Below, one piece after another: positions 1-7,372 of a DNA stretch of 11,850 nucleotides (position 1 is the first letter of the stretch; each line of letters begins with the position of its first letter). The stretch spans positions 1-11,850 of the forward strand of contig CABRZL010000059.1 of the NCBI GenBank assembly GCA_902475435.1. The letters run 5' to 3'. The position numbers and the translations under genes were made by a program. The notes under the pieces are model-generated. The model did no database searches and was not told where the DNA came from. It saw only the letters and a list, made by a program, of their open reading frames with translations. This DNA comes from an uncultured Eubacteriales bacterium. Its GTDB lineage: Bacteria; Bacillota; Clostridia; Oscillospirales; Oscillospiraceae.

Positions 1-173
1 AGAGGCAGCATAGCATACAAAATCCTTGAGGAAAATGTGTCAACCAATCTTGACAGTATCAGTCATACTCTTTCTCATCTCCTTTGGAACTGCAAATTTT
101 CCTCAATTCCCTATTGACTTTTTATTTGCAGACTGCTTTTTCTTGTCTTTTATTTTAACATACTTGAACATTT
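1..173. other. AT-rich flank, no gene supported
   Basis: This stretch lies downstream of the AraC-type regulator and is AT-rich. I see no convincing gene on either strand: the open frame on the plus strand lacks a ribosome-binding site and runs into the regulator's 3' end. On the minus strand there is a TTGACA hexamer (38-43), with a poor -10 about 20 nt further on (TATGCT), which could belong to a gene beyond the window edge. No rho-independent terminator for the regulator operon is visible here. Confidence 0.4.
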
Positions 174-1784
174 TTAGGATACATCCACTCCATGGAATTG
201 TGCACGATATTCGGTTGGATGCATCCCACAATTGCGATAAAAGGTACGGCTGAAGTGCCGGGAATTTGCAAATCCAACCGTCACGGCAATTTCATGAATT
301 TTCTTGTTGCTGTGCCGAAGTAAATCTTTTGCGCGGGCCAACCGCAGCTTCGTCAGATACTCTACAAAGGTTGTCCCTGTTTCCTGGCGGAATTTCATGC
401 AGAAATACGATGGTGTCAAATGGACCTGCCCTGCCACCTCATCCAGGCAAAGCGGTTTTGTATAGTGCGCAGAGATATACCGCTTGGCTGTATAAATTGC
501 CGCATCTTTCTTTTCTCCGCTCCGTGCCATCAGCTGGCTCATGCAGTTCTTGGCCCATTGGAGCATCGCCTGCTGAATTTGTTCCAGTGTTTCCATATTC
601 TCTACCATTGGTGGCATATTTTTTGACAATCGAAGATATTTGCTATTTTCGACTACCGCAGTTTTTCCCTGTCGGTTAAAAGCTTCAATAAGGAGGTCAT
701 TGATGGAAAGCGCTGTTGCAATATAACTGCCAGCATTGTCTGTCTGTTGCAGCGTGTCGCGGATGGTATCAATCATAAATGCTTCATCCATATCTGCAAC
801 GCTGCGGCGCAGTGCATCTCCAGCTTCCTGGGACAGATAGTCGTGTTTCCCGTGGCAAAGGTTCTCATAATCCGCATACTGCAATACCCGTCCCTTTCCT
901 TCGCTTAACCGCATCCATCCGGCAAACTTTGCGGTCTCAACTAATTTTGGAATCTGCTGTGGGTCCGTCGCTGCAAGTCCGATTCCAATTGAGATTGTAT
1001 TTTGCCCTCGGTACCAGGCAAACTTTTGGGAACACAAGGACAGGAACATTCGGCACAGCTTCCGGCAATCTTCAATCGACTGATGTGTATTCAGAATCAG
1101 CGTCATGCCATGATCCATCACATAACACACCAGTGTATCCGAGTATTTCCCCCAATATTGTCTGGCCAATTCTTCAACCTGCAGCATCGGAAGGAAACTG
1201 TCCGGCTGTAGGTTTTCCTTTGGACGTGGATCGATCAGGATATACATGGCCTGGAACCAGCCGTCAACAAAGGATATCCCATATTCATAGTCAACTGCTG
1301 CCAGATCGTTAAGGATCGCATTGCCGGAGCAGGTTACGACAGTGTCCTCAAAGAATTTCTTATCCAAAACCCGCCGGAGCTGTTCCCCATGGGTCTTCGT
1401 GAACTCCTGTCGTTTGGCAGCAAAGTTGACTTGAAACTGATCCAGTGCCGTCCAGAGGTCATCCTCAGTCCAACCTGACGGAAGTACATTTCCGACGCCA
1501 GCCTGCAGGAGCCGCAGCAATGTTTCGTAATTCTTTGGCACATCACACATCATGAAAAACGTATTTGGTGCATAGGGATATGTGGCCTTCAAAAGTGCAA
1601 GTCCGGACAAATCATTAAGATCCTGACAAATGACAATATCCGGCGTCAGGCCAAGTATCGCCTGAATGGCAACAGAACCCTTATCTGTGCGTTCCACCAG
1701 GCGAAATGAATCATGCATGGATATATAATTCTCAACAGCGGTGCCCAGGGTGGAATCATTGCATACAATCATCGCAGAAAGCAT
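174..1784 (-). CDS. AraC/YesN-type transcriptional regulator with degenerate receiver domain
   Basis: A 536-residue DNA-binding regulator. Residues 1-120 have the shape of a response-regulator receiver, but the phosphorylation chemistry looks lost. The usual acidic pair is C8-N9, the expected phosphoacceptor position is Q54 (with D55 beside it), and the conserved beta5 lysine aligns with S103. The middle (about 140-420) is a divergent sensor/linker region like those of YesN-family proteins. Residues 428-530 are a good AraC-family double helix-turn-helix, including the conserved stretch IHEIAVTVGFANSRHFSRTF. I chose the ATG at 1784 because GGAGG at 1793-1797 sits 8 nt upstream; an in-frame start at 1871 would have no ribosome-binding site. 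It is the last gene of a three-gene minus-strand unit and probably controls that unit and the divergent gene at 4691. No partner histidine kinase is present. The AraC/YesN assignment is firm; the ligand or signal is unknown. Confidence 0.9.
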   Translation of the reverse strand: MLSAMIVCNDSTLGTAVENYISMHDSFRLVERTDKGSVAIQAILGLTPDIVICQDLNDLSGLALLKATYPYAPNTFFMMCDVPKNYETLLRLLQAGVGNVLPSGWTEDDLWTALDQFQVNFAAKRQEFTKTHGEQLRRVLDKKFFEDTVVTCSGNAILNDLAAVDYEYGISFVDGWFQAMYILIDPRPKENLQPDSFLPMLQVEELARQYWGKYSDTLVCYVMDHGMTLILNTHQSIEDCRKLCRMFLSLCSQKFAWYRGQNTISIGIGLAATDPQQIPKLVETAKFAGWMRLSEGKGRVLQYADYENLCHGKHDYLSQEAGDALRRSVADMDEAFMIDTIRDTLQQTDNAGSYIATALSINDLLIEAFNRQGKTAVVENSKYLRLSKNMPPMVENMETLEQIQQAMLQWAKNCMSQLMARSGEKKDAAIYTAKRYISAHYTKPLCLDEVAGQVHLTPSYFCMKFRQETGTTFVEYLTKLRLARAKDLLRHSNKKIHEIAVTVGFANSRHFSRTFYRNCGMHPTEYRAQFHGVDVS

Positions 1785-1840
1785 TTGCATCACCTCCACT
1801 ATTTTATCAGATACCGACGTCAATGTACAGGAAGGACTTT

Positions 1841-1869
1841 GAGGCCAGGCGCAAAGTGCGCCTGGCCCC
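1841..1869 (-). other. Intercistronic hairpin between the SnoaL-like and regulator genes
   Basis: Perfect 10-bp arms GGCCAGGCGC (1843-1852) and GCGCCTGGCC (1858-1867) enclose a 5-nt loop. One G-U and further pairs extend the stem in the minus-strand RNA. No T-tract follows on either strand, so it is not a canonical rho-independent terminator. It lies in the 93-nt gap just upstream of the regulator's ribosome-binding site. A 3'-end stabiliser or processing element that lowers regulator expression relative to the two upstream genes is plausible. Confidence 0.6.
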
Positions 1870-1877
1870 ATGGAGAG

Positions 1878-2630
1878 CTAGGAATGTTTCGCTTCCTGTT
1901 CTTTCTTTTGACGGACATGTTCCATGGTCCAGGTGCGGTAACCGTTCCCAGCAATGTCATCCCAGGTGCTGTAAGGGAGTGGCGGGACAGGCTCCAATTC
2001 TGGAATTCGATCCTTGGCGTAGGTCCAGTCCCTGCGCTCCACAGGAATAAAGTTGCTCTTTGTTTCAATGGAACCAGGTGCATATCCCAGCTTACGAATT
2101 AGCGGTGAGGGTTCTTTGTCGCCCCAGCTCTGATAGTAGTCGGTATGTATGATACCATAGGAAGTCAGATGCCACAGTTTCCAGGTACCATTCTCCCGGA
2201 CAAAGTCACAGCCATATTTGATCCAGCACCAGCTGCAGTTTGTCTTGCCATCCCGGACATCGGTATCGAAGCCAGGGGAGATCCAGCAAGCCCGTGCAGT
2301 CATACAGTCGGCAGCCACCTCCACCACAGGTGTGGAAAGGGCATGTACCCGGAAGGTACCTGTGGCATGAGACTCCGCCTGGGGTTCTGCTTCGATTTCT
2401 TCGGGACGGAGCGGCTGGTTGACCAACTTGGCACCGCCCATAATGTCCATACTGGCATCCGCGCGCTTTGACCAAAGATCTCCCATCAGATCCTGACGCT
2501 GGGCCATATAATAGAACTCATACCGTCCCATAATGGACTGGATCTCCACAGCAGCCTTGGCCCGTTCAGCTTCCAGCGTAACAGCTTCCAGTTTACTTTC
2601 CAGTAGTTCAATTCGTTCTTCGATAGTCAT
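1878..2630 (-). CDS. SnoaL-like (NTF2-fold) domain protein
   Basis: A 250-residue protein without signal peptide or membrane segment, so presumably cytosolic. Residues 1-30 are a charged heptad-like helix that may form a coiled coil. Residues about 28-165 match the SnoaL/NTF2 cone fold: an aromatic-rich first helix (Y37, Y40, Y41, D47), a strand with H96 followed by PVVEVAADCMTARA, and the typical strand VRENGTWKLWHL near 144-155. Members of this fold include dehydratases, isomerases and cyclases such as scytalone dehydratase and bile-acid dehydratase BaiE. Whether Tyr/Asp/His here form an active site is inference. The C-terminal 85 residues are proline- and tryptophan-rich and not typical of small SnoaL proteins. 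The ATG at 2630 has AGGAGG 7 nt upstream; a longer in-frame start at 2666 would overlap the preceding gene. It follows the solute-binding protein gene by only 13 nt, suggesting co-translation and a role in converting the imported compound. Confidence 0.8.
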   Translation of the reverse strand: MTIEERIELLESKLEAVTLEAERAKAAVEIQSIMGRYEFYYMAQRQDLMGDLWSKRADASMDIMGGAKLVNQPLRPEEIEAEPQAESHATGTFRVHALSTPVVEVAADCMTARACWISPGFDTDVRDGKTNCSWCWIKYGCDFVRENGTWKLWHLTSYGIIHTDYYQSWGDKEPSPLIRKLGYAPGSIETKSNFIPVERRDWTYAKDRIPELEPVPPLPYSTWDDIAGNGYRTWTMEHVRQKKEQEAKHS

Positions 2631-2643
2631 CCTAATTCCTCCT

Positions 2644-4425
2644 TCAACGGGAGAGATATCGGTCATACGCAGTTTGCTTCATGTCAATTGCATCCTGCAT
2701 ACCCATCTCATAGAGAGTTTCGACAAAAGCTGGATAGTCGGCCATGTTCTCTTCACCAGTAACGAATTTCAGCACGTGTTCAGCCATATAGGTACTCAAA
2801 TCGGCGATCAAAGCAGAGTAAATTTCGTCTTCCTCTGCGGTGAGGGAAGTTCCTGTGGGATATACACATGCTCCGTCCATTTTTCCAGAATTGATCAGTT
2901 CCAGTGCCTTCACCTGTTCCGCAGAATACGTGGCAAGGTCGGTGTTGATGTAGTTATAGCTGACATTGTCAGCAGGAGATAAGGTATATAGGGCTTTGGC
3001 GGTATCCAGCGTCATTCCATCCGGGTTGTTCAACATCAAATCTGTAAACTGTGGATTTCCGTCCTCATCAAGTTCATAGCTGACCCCCTCAACGCCGTAC
3101 ATGCTGAGCATGGAAACTTCCTCGGTAAAGTGGCAATCCAGCCACTTGCAGGCTAGCTCAATATTGGAGCAGTTGGTCGTCAGGTTCACGCAATAACGAG
3201 CCTGATAGTCGGCAGAAGATGTGAAATGGAGCGTCTGATCCTCAGTCTTGCGAATGGCAGGAACTGCTACAAAGTAACCGCCCTCTTCCACCTGCTCGTT
3301 GAGAGTCTCCAGGCTGTTTACACCGAAGCCCCAGAAGAAGCCCGCTTCGCCGGACGTTACTTTATCCTGATAAGACATCTCGTTGGTGTAACTCTCCACA
3401 TCCTTGGCCGTAAGACCCTCTGCCATATATCCCTGTAGCATTTCCACATAGGATACAAAGTCATCTTCCACAATGGCACATTTCACATTGCCATCCACCA
3501 CATAGAAGGGCACTTGAATGCCGGGAGAGGTCATAAAGAAGGCTTTGATGCCATATCCGGAGGCAAAGGAGCCGCTCTGGTCATCCAGATAAGAGGTAAC
3601 AATCATGGGCATGTCCTTGCCGAGATCATTTTTGAACGCAGTCAATACATCATATACTTCATCGTAGGTTGTGGGGACTTCCTTCCCGACCTGCTCCAGC
3701 CAGTCACCGCGGACCATGATGCAGCCGTTCACCGGCATGGAGATATCCGGGTCACTGTACGCTGCAAAGCCTACCAGATTACCGCTGTCCGTGGTCAGAC
3801 TGTTTTTCATCTCGGAATCCTGTTCCAGCAGGTTACTGTAGTTGGGGCAGTAGTTCAAGTAGTCGGCTAGGTTCAGTAAAATTTCGTCCTGAACAGCCCG
3901 GTCCATCCCACCAGAGTAATATTCTGTAGCGCCCAAGGTAATATCAGGCAGTGCACCGGAAGCAGCCAAAAGATTGAACTGAGTCTGTGCATTCTCAGGA
4001 ATATAACACTGGTACTTAATATGCACGCTGGTCATTTCTTCCAGAGCAATCACAGCTTCATTTGTGCTGTAGGTTTCCATATATGCAGAAAAGTTGGGAG
4101 AAATCGTACAAAAATAGGAGAGCGTTTCAGGAGTTTCTACCAGTGGAAACTCATAGGCAACCGGGGTAAAGCCTACATTTTCTGCAGGAGTCCCTTCTCC
4201 CGGTTCCACGGCAGACGCTTCCACGATTGCTTCCTCTGCAGAAGATGCTACTACGGTTGTCTCTTGTTCTTCGGACATAACTTCGTTCGTGGGTTCAGGC
4301 TGTGCAGAGACGTTTTCCGGTACGGAGGCTGTTTCTGCGGAAGTGTCTTCCACACCACATCCCGCAAACAAACCAACGACCATGAACACAGCAAGTAACA
4401 GGCAGGCTATTTTTTTTATTTTCAT
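2644..4425 (-). CDS. Extracellular solute-binding lipoprotein (ABC transporter type)
   Basis: A 593-residue secreted lipoprotein that would capture a ligand at the outer face of the membrane. The N-terminus MKIKK plus a hydrophobic core leads to lipobox FAGC, with C23 as the lipidated residue. A Ser/Thr/Glu/Ala-rich tether of about 60 residues follows, then a large family-1-type binding fold (for example the stretch GDWLEQVGKEVPTTYDEVYD, typical of LipO/YtcQ/YesO-like proteins that bind oligosaccharides). The length is at the upper end for the group. The ATG at 4425 is preceded by AAGGAGG with a 6-nt gap. It is the first gene of the minus-strand unit, and the regulator two genes downstream is of the class that often controls such transporters. 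Oddly, no permease or ATPase gene lies in the window. The substrate cannot be read from sequence; carbohydrate is the family default, not something shown here. Confidence 0.9.
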   Translation of the reverse strand: MKIKKIACLLLAVFMVVGLFAGCGVEDTSAETASVPENVSAQPEPTNEVMSEEQETTVVASSAEEAIVEASAVEPGEGTPAENVGFTPVAYEFPLVETPETLSYFCTISPNFSAYMETYSTNEAVIALEEMTSVHIKYQCYIPENAQTQFNLLAASGALPDITLGATEYYSGGMDRAVQDEILLNLADYLNYCPNYSNLLEQDSEMKNSLTTDSGNLVGFAAYSDPDISMPVNGCIMVRGDWLEQVGKEVPTTYDEVYDVLTAFKNDLGKDMPMIVTSYLDDQSGSFASGYGIKAFFMTSPGIQVPFYVVDGNVKCAIVEDDFVSYVEMLQGYMAEGLTAKDVESYTNEMSYQDKVTSGEAGFFWGFGVNSLETLNEQVEEGGYFVAVPAIRKTEDQTLHFTSSADYQARYCVNLTTNCSNIELACKWLDCHFTEEVSMLSMYGVEGVSYELDEDGNPQFTDLMLNNPDGMTLDTAKALYTLSPADNVSYNYINTDLATYSAEQVKALELINSGKMDGACVYPTGTSLTAEEDEIYSALIADLSTYMAEHVLKFVTGEENMADYPAFVETLYEMGMQDAIDMKQTAYDRYLSR

Positions 4426-4473
4426 AACAATCCTCCTTCAAATATATTTCGACACATCTCCGACTGCACATTC

Positions 4474-4502
4474 ATTATGACAGGTTCCATGCCCCTCTTC
4501 AA
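4474..4502 (-). promoter_or_regulatory. Predicted promoter of the solute-binding protein operon
   Basis: On the minus strand, TTGAAG (4497-4502) and CATAAT (4474-4479) are separated by 17 bp, a good sigma-A-type arrangement. It would start transcription about 40 nt upstream of the lipoprotein start codon. Confidence 0.55.
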
Positions 4503-4573
4503 TGCGTAATCTTTCTGTTTTGTGCTTTATTTTATGGAATTTATATTTTTGTACCGCGAGTATTTGCGATTAT

Positions 4574-4595
4574 TGCATAATCATAATATTATGCA
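4574..4595. promoter_or_regulatory. Candidate operator: perfect 8-bp inverted repeat
   Basis: TGCATAAT (4574-4581) and its exact complement ATTATGCA (4588-4595) flank the 6-bp spacer CATAAT. The centre lies about 65 bp upstream of the expected transcription start of the plus-strand gene and about 80 bp upstream of the minus-strand -35. This is a usual place for an AraC-family activator acting on two divergent promoters. The octamer TTGCATAA (4573-4580) recurs at 4663-4670 in the 5' leader of the plus-strand gene. That the regulator at 174-1784 binds here is inference. Confidence 0.5.
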
Positions 4596-4615
4596 CTTAA
4601 TCAAAAATAACGGCA

Positions 4616-4643
4616 TTGCACCCAAATTGGGTTCCTATATAAT
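4616..4643 (+). promoter_or_regulatory. Predicted promoter of the beta-helix gene
   Basis: A perfect TATAAT (4638-4643) lies 16 bp after a poor -35 (TTGCAC, 4616-4621). A consensus -10 with a weak -35 is typical of activator-dependent promoters, in keeping with the inverted repeat just upstream. Confidence 0.55.
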
Positions 4644-4690
4644 AAAAGAAAGCAGTTTGAATTTGCATAAAAAACGAGGAGTTGATAAAT

Positions 4691-6862
4691 ATGCACTTAC
4701 AAAACGGAAGCCTTCTGACAGAGACTTTTCGATGTCAGGAGCTCTTTGTAGATGGAAAAGTATCCTGTCCGGAGGGCAAGGTGGTCTGCATGACAGTCAG
4801 CGGGGTCCTTCAGGATCTGAAGCCCGGAACCTATTCGGGAGACATCATTGTATATGTGCTGGACGAGATGAAAAATGACATTGCTAAGGAAATTCGGCCT
4901 GAAGGTCCTATGCCCGGCGTGGGGGAACCAGGGCGCAATGGGCCTCCAGAACTAGGCATGGGTCCCCCGCCGGATCAGCATATCTATGTAAACTATATTT
5001 CCGCTCTCACCACTGGCACCAATGGTACAGAGACCAACAAGTCTGCTCTAGGTGCCTTTGTTGGAACAACAATCACAAAAGATGCCATAGTGGGCGGAAA
5101 GCTCACCATCCGTGGTAACACCGTAAACGTACTGTACCATGCCGATGGCTCCAAGCAGATACCATCAGAGAAGTTTGACAAGGACGGCAAACGGGTCTGG
5201 CAGTGGATCACCGACTATGATGTAGGAATCTATAACGGAATTACCGTTCTGGACGGGAAAAAGCGGATCTCTGATCTTACCATTGATTATCAGGGCAACG
5301 GTGGAGATGATTTTCATATGTACGGCTCCGCCATTGCTGTAACCAATCAAGCGCAGGTAATTATTGATCGCTGTGACATCCAGACCAAAGGCGTGATTGC
5401 CACCGCAGTTTCTGCTGCAGCCCATGCAAACGTGTTGGTAAAGGATTCAAAAATCGTTACCCATGGCACCGAAAATGAAACCTGGTATAAATACAACGAA
5501 AAAGGAATGACTTCAGCTGCCTGGGTCCTGGCCGGGCGGGGCACAGTCCGAAGCACCAATGCGTTGGGCGCCGCCTCCATGACCTTTTACAACACCTATG
5601 GAGAGAGCAACGGCTGGGGCGTCTATTCCGGCGACGAAGCCGCTGACATCAAGCAGTATATTATTAATTCCGCCGCAAAGATATGTTCTGAAGGGGAGCC
5701 CGGTTTTGTACCTGGAGATTTTGGAGCAGGCTATGCGGTTTACGCCTTGTCCAATACCAAGAGCCATATTCTGGGCTGTAATTTTGATATCCCCGACTAT
5801 GCAGTCATCATAGCCGGCGGACAGACAACGCATTATGTGGGTAGCAGCTCCCAGCATAATCTGATGACCATGCTGGGACGCGAAAACCTACTCTATGCTG
5901 AGACCAATGGTTACCGGGATATCCCGGAGAAGAATACCGTGATCAATTCAGATAACTATGGATTCTTGTGGCACTCCAATTGCTCCGGTACGCTGAACAT
6001 CCTGCCGGGTACAGAACTCCATATCGGCGACACCGTGTTTCTGATCAAGGGCGGGGAGATTTTGAGCAATAGCCCCCAGATTTATATGACAGATACTGTC
6101 ATGGATACTGGAGGCAGACCTGGCCGTCTGAAGATTGTTCATCTTATGGAATCCGATGACGCGGGACAAACCGATGAGATTTCCCTGCATCATGATTATA
6201 AATGGGCCATTTGCCACATGAGTCCGGATCAGCGGGCGCCAATGGGCCATTCGCCGACTGCTGTTGCCACCTTTAATTTTCAAAATGAAAGCCTTGACGG
6301 AGATTTCTACAACTCTGTGAATACCGCAGTCCAGAAGCTGCAGTTGAATTTTGACCACTGTTCTGTAAACGGCCAGATTTCCTCTGGCAACTGCGAACAC
6401 ATCCATAAATCCTACTGGTACGGTATGAGGAACGGAAAAAAGATTTGTATTGATGAATCGGGCAGAGCATATAAGTCCCTAACAGAGGCTCCCTATACCT
6501 CTCGTTCCATGGGAGGAGCTTCTGTCACACGAATCTATGTTCATCCCGAAACAGATTCCGATGGAGCATTCCTTTATGATGAATCTGACACAGCTGTTTA
6601 TGAACCTATTGGATACGCTATCTACTACCAGGATGCCCAGTATATTTCCAAGGTTGCTGTAACACCCTCCAAGACTGTGAACAATCCTATTGCAGTGCGT
6701 CTAACAAACAGTTCTACTTGGACCGTGCACGGAGATTGTTATCTGGAAGAACTGCAAATTGACGAAACCAGCCGAGTTATCGGAAGGCTTTATGTAGACG
6801 GCATTGAGAATGATGCCGTACCTGGAACCTATAACGGCAAGCTGTATCTGACTGTAAAGTAA
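4691..6862 (+). CDS. Putative cytosolic right-handed beta-helix protein
   Basis: A 723-residue protein whose specific function I do not recognise. Residues about 98-560 contain many short strands with regular Asn, Asp, Gly and Val turns (for example ITVLDGKKRISDLTIDYQG, then IIDRCDIQTKG and VLVKDSKIVTHG), as in right-handed parallel beta-helices of the pectate-lyase or carbohydrate-active type. No signal peptide, membrane segment or anchor is seen, unlike most secreted beta-helix enzymes. A Gly/Pro-rich linker (69-95) separates a small N-terminal beta domain from the helix. The motif VDG followed by PGTY-x-G and a strand occurs at both ends (20-50 and 702-716). The chosen ATG has GAGGAG 9 nt upstream; a TTG at 4682 directly abuts that site and is less likely. 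It is divergent from the lipoprotein operon and probably under the same regulator. A lyase, isomerase or hydrolase acting on the imported ligand is plausible but unproven. Confidence 0.8.
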   Translation: MHLQNGSLLTETFRCQELFVDGKVSCPEGKVVCMTVSGVLQDLKPGTYSGDIIVYVLDEMKNDIAKEIRPEGPMPGVGEPGRNGPPELGMGPPPDQHIYVNYISALTTGTNGTETNKSALGAFVGTTITKDAIVGGKLTIRGNTVNVLYHADGSKQIPSEKFDKDGKRVWQWITDYDVGIYNGITVLDGKKRISDLTIDYQGNGGDDFHMYGSAIAVTNQAQVIIDRCDIQTKGVIATAVSAAAHANVLVKDSKIVTHGTENETWYKYNEKGMTSAAWVLAGRGTVRSTNALGAASMTFYNTYGESNGWGVYSGDEAADIKQYIINSAAKICSEGEPGFVPGDFGAGYAVYALSNTKSHILGCNFDIPDYAVIIAGGQTTHYVGSSSQHNLMTMLGRENLLYAETNGYRDIPEKNTVINSDNYGFLWHSNCSGTLNILPGTELHIGDTVFLIKGGEILSNSPQIYMTDTVMDTGGRPGRLKIVHLMESDDAGQTDEISLHHDYKWAICHMSPDQRAPMGHSPTAVATFNFQNESLDGDFYNSVNTAVQKLQLNFDHCSVNGQISSGNCEHIHKSYWYGMRNGKKICIDESGRAYKSLTEAPYTSRSMGGASVTRIYVHPETDSDGAFLYDESDTAVYEPIGYAIYYQDAQYISKVAVTPSKTVNNPIAVRLTNSSTWTVHGDCYLEELQIDETSRVIGRLYVDGIENDAVPGTYNGKLYLTVK

Positions 6863-7058
6863 AGTACCAGACAATGTATGAGCCATAAAATCAAGTGTTT
6901 TTATTATCTTCTTTAAACGCGATTCTATTAACTGACTTTATTATCCAGCTTGAGTTGTTTGAATGTGATCATTCCAGAAGTGCTCAGAGACTAAATGACG
7001 GTGATTCACTATTTCTTAATGTAAGTTGATGGCATCTAATGTGTTTGGATATGGCATA
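6863..7058. other. Gene-free spacer after the beta-helix gene
   Basis: About 200 bp without a coding frame that has a ribosome-binding site. It appears to be the 3' untranslated region leading to the terminator at 7059-7096. I see no clear promoter or structured RNA in it. Confidence 0.4.
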
Positions 7059-7096
7059 GTCCTACAAGTTTCGTATGATCCTTGTAGGACTTTTTT
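7059..7096 (+). terminator. Rho-independent terminator
   Basis: Perfect 10-bp arms GTCCTACAAG (7059-7068) and CTTGTAGGAC (7081-7090) enclose a 12-nt loop and are followed by six T residues. It is strong in the plus direction. It lies about 200 nt past the beta-helix gene and probably ends that transcript. Confidence 0.85.
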
Positions 7097-7347
7097 GTAT
7101 CAACTTATTTTTTACTTTAATTTTTGACTGCTTTTAGAAGGTTTTTGATGTTTACTTTTGCCTCTCAATAAATACAAAACTGAAAAAAATTTTGTTATGT
7201 TTCGTATAAAACATATCCTGGTAAACGATCCAGATAAAAATTTTTATAACAAGCAAAATTAAGATCATAAAAATTAACAAAACAGGTGTTTCTTGTATAT
7301 TTGTTCAACATGGATTGAAATCATAAAAATCTTTCTAATCTATATAT
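7097..7347. other. AT-rich spacer, upstream flank of the insertion sequence
   Basis: Very AT-rich, with no supported gene. Before the insertion it would have been continuous with 8431 onward, making it the distal upstream region of the small membrane protein gene at 8524. It holds a short AT-rich inverted repeat around 7194-7214 (TATGTTT and AAACATA) of uncertain meaning. Confidence 0.35.
7325..7347 (+). repeat. Left direct repeat flanking the insertion sequence
   Basis: A 23-bp sequence beginning AAAAATCTTT and ending TATATAT. It is repeated exactly at 8408-8430 on the other side of the insertion sequence and directly touches its left end. Best read as a target-site duplication. Confidence 0.8.
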
Positions 7348-7372
7348 TGTAGGTTTGTCAAACATATTGGAC
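7348..7372 (+). repeat. Left terminal inverted repeat of the insertion sequence
   Basis: Starts TGTAGG and ends CATATTGGAC. The transposase stop codon (TGA on the minus strand, 7358-7360) lies inside this repeat, so the last codons of the gene double as transposase-binding DNA. Confidence 0.8.

Noticed and set aside
26..253. Open frame of 75 codons on the plus strand with a hydrophobic start
   Set aside because: It has no ribosome-binding site and its 3' half runs antisense into the conserved HTH-coding end of the regulator gene.
1785..1871. Longer N-terminus for the regulator starting at 1871
   Set aside because: The extra 29 residues cross the intercistronic hairpin and have no ribosome-binding site, while the ATG at 1784 has a good one and begins exactly at the receiver-like domain.
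2631..2666. Longer N-terminus for the SnoaL-like protein starting at 2666
   Set aside because: It would overlap the lipoprotein gene, and AGGAGG sits ideally before the ATG at 2630.
5513..5857. Antisense open frames inside the beta-helix gene
   Set aside because: They are shadows of the long coding frame, with no ribosome-binding sites and no recognisable domains.
7188..7260. AT-rich inverted repeat (TTGTTAT and ATAACAA) as a riboswitch or terminator
   Set aside because: Short, AT-only pairing expected by chance in such sequence, with no downstream gene nearby before the insertion.
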